NCBI GenBank assembly: GCA_013375455.1 | Contig: JABXJT010000075.1 | Location: forward strand, 1 to 23,439 | Length of the DNA: 23,439 bases | Direction: 5' to 3' | Source: Candidatus Helarchaeota archaeon | GTDB taxonomy: Archaea > Asgardarchaeota > Lokiarchaeia > Helarchaeales > HEL-GB-A | Shown here: positions 14,996-21,349 of the stretch, in pieces | Layout: each line of letters begins with the position of its first letter | How positions within the stretch are numbered: the stretch's first letter is position 1 | Translations under genes and position numbers: made by a program | Notes under the pieces: generated by a model | The model's input: the letters and a program-made list of their open reading frames with translations, nothing else | The model's database searches: none | Told to the model about the DNA's origin: nothing

Positions 14996-16177
14996 ATGGT
15001 ACTTTCGTGCGATACTTTCGTCGCAGTGGGTTCCGCCACCGTAGATAAATCTACAATTTTCGGAAAGAATAGCGATCGTCCCTACAGAGAAGTGCAAAAC
15101 CTAATTCACGTGCCCCATCTAGAACACTCAGAGGATATGCTAAAATGCACCTACATCGAGATACCTCAAGTACCTGAAACTCTTGAAGTCCTTTTATGCC
15201 AACCTTACTGGATGTGGGGCGCTGAGATGGGTGCCAACGAATTTGGGGTGGTTATTGGAAATGAAGCCGTTTATTCGAAAGAGCCGGATGGACCCCCAGC
15301 ATTACTTGGCATGGATTTACTACGCTTAGGATTAGAGCGTGGGAAGAGTGCTAAAGCTGCACTGGATGTTATTGCCGGCTTACTTGAAGAATTTGGGCAG
15401 GGTGGTGGCTGTTCAGCCGATGATCCTTCTTGGAGTTATCATAATTCTTTCCTTATTGCAGACGCAAAAGAGGCTTGGGTATTTGAAACGGCAGGAAAAT
15501 GGTGGATTGCAGAAAAAATTGTAGATGACATCCGTAATATTTCCAACGACCTGTCCATCCGCACGAAATATGACCTGACTGCAGAGGGGTTAGTTGATTA
15601 TGCGGTTGAGAAAGGGTATTGGCGCTCTTCACGCCCTTTCGATTTTGCAAAAGCGTTCTCGTGGGGGAATGTTTCTGATGAGCCCTCCCCATTTTCGAGA
15701 GAGGGGCGCGGACGTTATCTCCTGAGGACAAATAAAGGGTCTATCACTCCTGAATTAATGCTTAAAATTCTCCGGGATCATGATGACGGAATCTGTATGC
15801 ACGGTGGGTTTCGATCAACTGCCTCAATGGTTTCAAGGATCGATTCAAAAAGGGAACTCACGGTACATTGGTTCACGGGCACTCCCAATCCGTGCAGAAG
15901 TTTTTTTAAGCCCATTTTTATGTCATCAAACATCGAAATTCCCAAACAATTTACAGCCACTCTAGATCCGAACCCCCAGACGCTTTGGTGGGCCCACGAA
16001 CTTGTACTGCAAAAAAAATCAAAGCAAGCTACCGGAGCACTCTCCAATCTGGAGAAGAAATTTCTGAAACTTATGAAAGAACTAATTAATTTTCCTGAAC
16101 GAGAGGCACAACGGAAATCACTTTCCCTTGACGCATTTAATGAAGAATGGGCTTTTTATCAAAAAGAATTACAATAG
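14996..16177 (+). CDS. C69-family (secernin-like) Ntn-hydrolase, probable peptidase or amidase
   Basis: A 393-residue N-terminal nucleophile hydrolase. MVLS precedes Cys5 in SCDTFVAVGSATVD; removing four residues would expose the catalytic cysteine, as in C69 dipeptidases and secernins. FGKNSDRPYREVQ (about 22-34) is close to the secernin pattern, and NSFLIADAKEAWVFETAGKWW is the conserved central strand pair. The middle and C-terminal parts (LMLKILRDHDDGICMHGG, then PFKPIFM-like FFKPIFMSS) also fit. It has no secretion signal, so it should act in the cytoplasm on a small peptide or amide. It has its own promoter and is convergent with the HAD gene 22 bases away; a T6 run (16195-16200) follows the stop. 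Confidence 0.85.
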   Translation: MVLSCDTFVAVGSATVDKSTIFGKNSDRPYREVQNLIHVPHLEHSEDMLKCTYIEIPQVPETLEVLLCQPYWMWGAEMGANEFGVVIGNEAVYSKEPDGPPALLGMDLLRLGLERGKSAKAALDVIAGLLEEFGQGGGCSADDPSWSYHNSFLIADAKEAWVFETAGKWWIAEKIVDDIRNISNDLSIRTKYDLTAEGLVDYAVEKGYWRSSRPFDFAKAFSWGNVSDEPSPFSREGRGRYLLRTNKGSITPELMLKILRDHDDGICMHGGFRSTASMVSRIDSKRELTVHWFTGTPNPCRSFFKPIFMSSNIEIPKQFTATLDPNPQTLWWAHELVLQKKSKQATGALSNLEKKFLKLMKELINFPEREAQRKSLSLDAFNEEWAFYQKELQ

Positions 16178-16199
16178 CACATATTATAACTCAATTTTT

Positions 16200-16844
16200 T
16201 CAAATAAGATCTATTAAATCTTTAAACTCTTCTAGATTATATTTAGCATTTTCGATGACTTTACGATTGTGGGAATTAAAACTCACGCCAATACAGATCT
16301 TAAAACAAGCTATATCGGTAACGCCATCTCCCACGTGAATTATTGATTTAACAGGCACATTCTCTCTCTTTGCGACTTCCACTAAGACCCTGACCTTATC
16401 TACATCTTGATTACTATCCTCAAATGGGAGATATGTATCGTAGAATACATTATTAACATTGAATAAGGGAACCATAGAAAAGACGTATTTAAATGGCTGG
16501 GGCTGAAATCGTCGCAGTACGGTTAAAATCGTAGGACGTGGACCTGCAGAATTAACAAGTAAGATGTATCCTCTATTGTATAACTCCATTATTGTTTCCA
16601 AGACATTTGAGTGAAGTTTTTCCTTTTTTCCTGCTTCTATAAAATCTTCATATCTTAAGTTAAATTTCTTAAAGATAACATGTTCTGAATCTCGAAATTC
16701 TTTCCCATTGATTTTTCCTGTGGCATAATCATCTATGCGTCCATCCGGCATTCCCTTCCTATCCCGGATTAAACCCCATGAATTCATTTGATTAACGATG
16801 ACTCCATCAAAATCGAAACTAATTAACGTCTTTTTCTGATCCAA
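16200..16844 (-). CDS. HAD-superfamily phosphatase
   Basis: A 214-residue hydrolase with all four HAD motifs: Asp11 and Asp13 in DFDGV, Ser99 in LVNSAG, Lys150, and Asp173/Asp177 in VGDGVTD. The helical cap lies between motifs I and II (about 20-80). The overall form is like phosphoserine or phosphoglycolate phosphatases, but the substrate is not clear. The start is a TTG at 16844; the frame has a stop two codons before it, and no ATG fits. It lies 16 bases after the PaaK-type ligase gene and should be co-transcribed with it. A link between the two reactions is not obvious. Confidence 0.85.
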   Translation of the reverse strand: MDQKKTLISFDFDGVIVNQMNSWGLIRDRKGMPDGRIDDYATGKINGKEFRDSEHVIFKKFNLRYEDFIEAGKKEKLHSNVLETIMELYNRGYILLVNSAGPRPTILTVLRRFQPQPFKYVFSMVPLFNVNNVFYDTYLPFEDSNQDVDKVRVLVEVAKRENVPVKSIIHVGDGVTDIACFKICIGVSFNSHNRKVIENAKYNLEEFKDLIDLI

Positions 16845-16860
16845 AGTTTCTCATCTTCTT

Positions 16861-18174
16861 CTAATTTTGAATTGAATTTTCAAATTCGCGCACAATTTTA
16901 TTTAGAGCGCTTTCTTTCCTTAAATCTATTACGCGTCTTCCCTTTCGTCCGATTTGAGACAGTTCTGGTACAAACTTTATACTGGTAGGGGCGAATTTAG
17001 TCCGTGTTAAAATTGCATTTTTTAAATGATCTTGCAAAGCTTTTGTTTCAGGAGCTTTGACATAGATGCGAACTACATCTGAATCCTGCTCTTTATCAAT
17101 TACGCAAAGGAAACTCTCAATATTTTGAGTGAACATTGCATCTTCAATGGTAAAAGGACTCACAAGGGTCCCCTTAACCTTCATCAAATCATCAAGTCGA
17201 GTTTCTATTAACTTTAATTTAGCATGAGTTCTTCCGCAAGAGCATTCTCGCCCCAAAATGGCAGATTCATCACCTGACTTATATCTTATAGCTAGAGTGC
17301 CCGTTTTAGTAAGGGTAGTATAAACAAGCTCACCCTTCTCACCTTCATTTACGGGTTCTCCTGTTTTAGGATCGACCACTTCAACGATAATTTCATCTTC
17401 AGGCCAATGATAGCCATTTTTCTCCTCACACTCTGCACCCGCCCCAACTTCACTTAATCCATAACCGATGCGACAATCTAAATCCCACATCCGTTCAATT
17501 TTCTCGCGAACCGGTGGTGGCACCGGTTCTCCTAGCACATACGCCTTTCTTAGGGTTGATTTTGAAGGTTCTCCACCTGCTTTTATCCAAGTATGTCCCC
17601 AACGTAACAAATATTGAGGCAGTCCGACAAAGGCGGTTGGCTTGAAAAATGGATTTTTTATATTATTTATGTGAGCCCATCCTGTTTTTAGCGTTGAAGC
17701 TGGAATTACAAAAGCGCCCATAGCTTTGGCGCCATCATGAAGCACTTGACCTGCAAAAAACATACCATAGGGAGTCGCGTTATAAACAATATCATCTTTA
17801 GTGAATCCTGCAGAAATTAAACATCGTGCGTTCTGTAGCTCATAATGTTCCCAATCATTATAGGTGAAGAAAACAATGGTTTCACCTTTTCCTGAGGTGC
17901 CACTGGTTGTATGAAGTTTAAACAGGTTGTTTTTATCTCCTACTGCTGCGAATGGATCCTTAACAATGTCTATTTTACTTGAAAATGGAATTTTTTGTAA
18001 ATCATTTAAAGTTTTAATATCACCGGGCTTCAAATTCACTGATTGTAACTTATTCCGATATAACTCAGCATTTTCATAAGCAAATTTGATTATTTTTCGC
18101 AACCTTTGCTCTTGAAGCTTGACAATTTCATCCGGCTTCATGTATTGCATTTGGATGAATTCTTTTAGATCCAT
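16861..18174 (-). CDS. paaK: Phenylacetate-CoA ligase family AMP-dependent synthetase
   Basis: An adenylate-forming ligase of 437 residues, normal for the PaaK family, which is shorter than the fatty-acid ligases. The nucleotide loop is HTTSGTSGKGE (about 89-99), with GYGLSEVGAGAE near 259. A CSCG motif (in ECSCGRTHAKL, near 324) lies before the hinge, and the C-terminus has the family's GRKGRRVIDLR with the terminal catalytic lysine. It would make an aryl-acetyl-CoA or another acyl-CoA; archaea have many homologues, including ones for indoleacetate, so the symbol marks the family and not the substrate. AGAGG lies six bases before the ATG. The HAD gene follows by 16 bases. Confidence 0.87.
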   Translation of the reverse strand: MDLKEFIQMQYMKPDEIVKLQEQRLRKIIKFAYENAELYRNKLQSVNLKPGDIKTLNDLQKIPFSSKIDIVKDPFAAVGDKNNLFKLHTTSGTSGKGETIVFFTYNDWEHYELQNARCLISAGFTKDDIVYNATPYGMFFAGQVLHDGAKAMGAFVIPASTLKTGWAHINNIKNPFFKPTAFVGLPQYLLRWGHTWIKAGGEPSKSTLRKAYVLGEPVPPPVREKIERMWDLDCRIGYGLSEVGAGAECEEKNGYHWPEDEIIVEVVDPKTGEPVNEGEKGELVYTTLTKTGTLAIRYKSGDESAILGRECSCGRTHAKLKLIETRLDDLMKVKGTLVSPFTIEDAMFTQNIESFLCVIDKEQDSDVVRIYVKAPETKALQDHLKNAILTRTKFAPTSIKFVPELSQIGRKGRRVIDLRKESALNKIVREFENSIQN

Positions 18175-18205
18175 CGCAATCCTCTATCTCAATTAGCGTT
18201 TTTCA

Positions 18206-18220
18206 TCATTTTTTAAATTC
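18206..18220 (-). promoter_or_regulatory. TATA-like box for the paaK-HAD pair
   Basis: On the minus strand GAATTTAAAAAATG lies about 40 bases before the ATG at 18174. A start about 25 bases further on would give a leader of some 15 bases with the AGAGG site. The 149-base gap to fwdA holds no gene I can see. Confidence 0.4.
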
Positions 18221-18302
18221 ATTCTCTTATTATGGGAAAAAATATCCTGCCGTTTCTTAAAAGTATTCTTCTAGAACTTTAAAGATAATGCGATTAAAGC
18301 GT

Positions 18303-18323
18303 TTTAAAAAGAAGGATAAAAAA
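18303..18323 (-). terminator. T-rich tract after fwdA
   Basis: Read on the minus strand, the fwdA stop is followed at once by ATTTTTTATCC and then CTTTTTAAAAC. This is a typical U-rich archaeal stop signal and separates fwdA from the paaK promoter. Confidence 0.45.
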
Positions 18324-20051
18324 TTAGATGTTCGCTTGGATGTTTATTGGGTCTGATATTTTCAGATATTCTTCACCAACTGGATAATTCGCTAAATTGA
18401 CGGAGTAGTACTTATACCATCTCTCTTCAAGTTCTCGCTCAATGCGTGCATTAAGATCTTCTGAAACTTGACTGTTTACCCAAAGGGTCCGGCCATCCAC
18501 TACTTTTACGATTTCCCCATTTTTCACGAGGATTTCGCCATCTTTGATTGTATATGCTGCACTGGTAAACGCTTTCTCAATTTTCGTTGGATCCTTCTCC
18601 TCTAATCCCAAATTATATATTGCGATATCTCCATCCGCTCCAACGCCGAGATGACCTTTTCCGCGTTCAATTAACCCGAGACATTTTGCACCACCCACTC
18701 GAGTCACGATCGCAATCTCTTCGAGCGTCATCTCACGTGAAATATCTTTTAAAGTCGTGCGTTCTGTCGCCATTTTATGACAGCTCTCTAGTACTTTATC
18801 ACGCGCTGGTTTGCTCATGAGCCAAGATATGATACGAGGATAAAAGAAGAAAGGACCACCATTTGGATGGTCTGTGGTGAGGAATACTTGGTAAGGATTC
18901 TTGATAAGTAATAATAATTCAAGTCCCATTGCCCATTGGATTGCATTAACGAAGACTTTCTTACTAAAAATGTATGGAACGACACCAGATCCACACTCTG
19001 CTTCAACATCCCCATTAATCCATTTCATCCCTGGCTTCTGTCCCCAAGGCATCGTAGATCCAAGGTGCTGAAGGTTAAATTCCCAAGGACCATCCCCCGT
19101 CATTGTTGTCGTGTCACCAAAGATGACCTGCCCAACATCCACGGTGATATGATCGTTCTGATTTAAGTAATCCGAAATTTGAGCGGCTCCCGAGGCAAAA
19201 TCTTTCCAGCTAGTTCCAGCATATGCATTAAATTGGAGGTGTGTGAAGTGCATAATATTCTTTCGCCCATTTCCGTGCCCTTTCACACATTCAAAAATTT
19301 CTTTTGTTGTGTTTACGCAGCCCGGGTGTCCAAGGTTTGTCCCGTGGACATGAATCGTATGCGGCAAGCCTAATTTTTCATTAGCTTCACAAAGTCCAGT
19401 GATTATTTGACGGGGACTTACTTCAAAATGGTAAACGGTATCATCAATGTTTTCTACATTCTTACCCCATGCCCAGTTTTCAACCCCACCGGGATTGACT
19501 AATTTCACGGCATAACCCTTCGTGGCTTGAAGTAACCATGCGACATAACCAGCCAACCCTTCAATATCCCCATCTCGAATATAATCTAAAACGAACCAAT
19601 TATTTCCGAATAGAGGAAAACACGCTTTATCGATATTGGGCATGTCATTAAATTCTTCGTGGGTGTGTCTAGTTTTCAGGGGTGGCGTGGCGGGTTCGAA
19701 AACTGTGGTCCAACCCATCCGTGAGTAGCGATACCCTGTTATAAACGTAGAAGGAACACTATAGCCGACCCCCGAATGGGTTATCGCCGTCTTTTTGACA
19801 ATATCTTTCCGATGGTCTTCGGGGCGCATTACTCGACCGCAATTAACCTTGGCCCCGCTTATATGTGAATGAAGATCAACACCACCTGGCATAACTACCA
19901 TATTACTGGCATCAATCGTTGTGGAACCGCCTTTAATAGTGCTAGCATCCACTATTTTCCCATCTTTTACTCCAATATCCATTTTTTCTCCAGAAATTTT
20001 ATTCCAGGGGTCGATTAGAAACCCATTTTTAATCAGAAGTGGCTTAACCAT
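18324..20051 (-). CDS. fwdA: Formylmethanofuran dehydrogenase subunit A
   Basis: FwdA is the amidohydrolase subunit that joins formate and methanofuran to formylmethanofuran, the first C1 step of the archaeal Wood-Ljungdahl pathway. From the ATG at 20051 there are 575 residues, the family's usual length. The two-zinc site is complete: His61 and His63 (DLHSH), Lys183 to be carboxylated (AVKLVNPGG), His234/His236 (IHVHG), His268/His271 (MHFTH) and Asp394 (TTDHPNGGPF). An in-frame GTG two codons upstream is possible, but TGAGG is eight bases from the ATG and only two from the GTG. FwdB, C, D, F and G are not in the window, so the gene is detached from its usual operon. It lies downstream of hdrA-mvhD, with its own likely promoter. 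Confidence 0.9.
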   Translation of the reverse strand: MVKPLLIKNGFLIDPWNKISGEKMDIGVKDGKIVDASTIKGGSTTIDASNMVVMPGGVDLHSHISGAKVNCGRVMRPEDHRKDIVKKTAITHSGVGYSVPSTFITGYRYSRMGWTTVFEPATPPLKTRHTHEEFNDMPNIDKACFPLFGNNWFVLDYIRDGDIEGLAGYVAWLLQATKGYAVKLVNPGGVENWAWGKNVENIDDTVYHFEVSPRQIITGLCEANEKLGLPHTIHVHGTNLGHPGCVNTTKEIFECVKGHGNGRKNIMHFTHLQFNAYAGTSWKDFASGAAQISDYLNQNDHITVDVGQVIFGDTTTMTGDGPWEFNLQHLGSTMPWGQKPGMKWINGDVEAECGSGVVPYIFSKKVFVNAIQWAMGLELLLLIKNPYQVFLTTDHPNGGPFFFYPRIISWLMSKPARDKVLESCHKMATERTTLKDISREMTLEEIAIVTRVGGAKCLGLIERGKGHLGVGADGDIAIYNLGLEEKDPTKIEKAFTSAAYTIKDGEILVKNGEIVKVVDGRTLWVNSQVSEDLNARIERELEERWYKYYSVNLANYPVGEEYLKISDPINIQANI

Positions 20052-20104
20052 TTGCACAACCTCAGTGAACGTGACTTATGGTTTCAAATACCAATAAGAA
20101 AATA

Positions 20105-20119
20105 CCATTATAAATAATT
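20105..20119 (-). promoter_or_regulatory. TATA-like box for fwdA
   Basis: On the minus strand AATTATTTATAATGG lies about 60 bases before the fwdA ATG, in the gap of about 107 bases after the 7TM gene. It would give a leader of some 35 bases. AATACCA occurs twice just downstream on the plus strand. Confidence 0.4.
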
Positions 20120-20158
20120 CCATTATGACGTTGGGCGTCTATTTCTTATTTTCCAAGT

Positions 20159-20932
20159 TCATCGCTGGGAAAAGGTAAAGATAGCACTGCCTATGATAAT
20201 TACGAATGGTTCTATTAAGATTCGGATTTCATAGAAACCTCCTATTGGGTCGAGGAGATTGCCAATCAAACTTGATCCCAAAAGGAACCCAAGCATCATC
20301 ACTAAAAGTCCTAGGACAATCCCAAGCGCTCTCCTTCTTGGTTCTCCCATTGCTTTTATGGCAACATAAACATACAGCAATACTATAATAGCAAAAAACA
20401 AGGGAAATACAATGGTAATAATTGTTTGAGGGACCTCAGTTACAATTATAGAGAATGTAGAGAGTAGTGACATAATAAGAACTACTATACCGAGTATCGT
20501 AAAGCCATATTTTGTATGCACAAGATATCGCTCTATTATAATAAACAGACAAATTGCCCCAAGAATCCCGAAAGAATAAGCAAGTCCTACGTAAATTGTA
20601 TTTAGTTCTGTTGTAGTAGTACTCCAGGTATAAACTTCAAAATCCGAAAACACAAAAAAAATGCGTGTTATACTGTAACAGATGAGAAAGACGGCATATC
20701 CTAGAAAAATGGTCGGTGTTCTTGAACCTGGATCTTCTCTCCGCCTTTTTATAAATAAGTAAAGGGCAAAAATAATCAATGAAACAATTAGACAGATGTT
20801 AAATATGACGCGTACATTAAAAATTTCAGGTGTTGTGTCGAATAAATCCTTCATTAATCTCATTTCTCTACCATCCCTTTCAGTAATTTCATTAAACACG
20901 TTAGAAAGAATCTTGAATTCAAATTTTCTCAT
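20159..20932 (-). CDS. Seven-helix membrane protein of unknown function, coupled to mvhD
   Basis: The 257 residues contain about seven membrane helices, at roughly 42-62, 74-95, 113-134, 143-163, 171-193, 202-222 and 236-254, with short basic loops (IKRRRED, GEPRRRA). There is no soluble domain except a charged N-terminus of about 35 residues. I see no quinone, heme or ion-site motif and do not recognise the family; sensor-type 7TM domains look similar. The ATG at 20932 overlaps the mvhD stop (ATGA), so translation should be coupled. A later Met (MRLMKDLF, residue 24) is a possible start. Its place in an hdrA-mvhD operon makes a membrane anchor or sensor for that complex conceivable, which is inference. 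Confidence 0.78.
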   Translation of the reverse strand: MRKFEFKILSNVFNEITERDGREMRLMKDLFDTTPEIFNVRVIFNICLIVSLIIFALYLFIKRRREDPGSRTPTIFLGYAVFLICYSITRIFFVFSDFEVYTWSTTTTELNTIYVGLAYSFGILGAICLFIIIERYLVHTKYGFTILGIVVLIMSLLSTFSIIVTEVPQTIITIVFPLFFAIIVLLYVYVAIKAMGEPRRRALGIVLGLLVMMLGFLLGSSLIGNLLDPIGGFYEIRILIEPFVIIIGSAIFTFSQR

Positions 20933-21348
20933 GTAACAATAATTTTCTCTTTTTTAAATTCAATGGATTTGAGTTGCTCTAAAAATTCAGTAAATTCTTT
21001 CACCACCTTCGCAAATTTCGCGCCTTCTGAGGCAGAAACCCATTCTAACCGAAGCCGACCAGGATTTATTCCTATTGTTTCTAGCAATTTTTTTGTTTTT
21101 TCTACTCGTTTCTCTGCTTTAAGATTTCCAACTAAATAATGACAATCACCAATGTGACAACCACAAACAAGCACTCCATCGGCTCCATTTTCCAGCGCTT
21201 TAAGAATGAAAACAGGGTCAACTCTCCCAGAACACATCACTCGAATGATTTTAACAGAAGTGGGATATTGAAATCGACTGACACCAGCTAAATCTGCGCC
21301 TGCATATCCACACCAATTGCAAAGAAACGCGACTATATTCGGTGTCAT
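20929..21348 (-). CDS. mvhD: MvhD-type [2Fe-2S] electron-transfer subunit
   Basis: MvhD passes electrons from a hydrogenase or formate dehydrogenase to HdrA. The 139 residues match the whole family: FLCNWCGYAGADLAGVSRFQY at the start (Cys10, Cys13), RVMCSGRVDP (Cys39), CGCHIGDCHYLVGN (Cys62, Cys64, Cys69) and WVSASEGAKF near the C-terminus. All metal-site positions are cysteine, with no in-frame TGA that would suggest selenocysteine. One base separates it from the hdrA stop, and its own stop overlaps the 7TM gene's ATG. No hydrogenase (MvhAG) or formate dehydrogenase gene is visible, so its electron partner is encoded elsewhere or upstream of the window. Confidence 0.92.
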   Translation of the reverse strand: MTPNIVAFLCNWCGYAGADLAGVSRFQYPTSVKIIRVMCSGRVDPVFILKALENGADGVLVCGCHIGDCHYLVGNLKAEKRVEKTKKLLETIGINPGRLRLEWVSASEGAKFAKVVKEFTEFLEQLKSIEFKKEKIIVT

Positions 21349-21349
21349 T

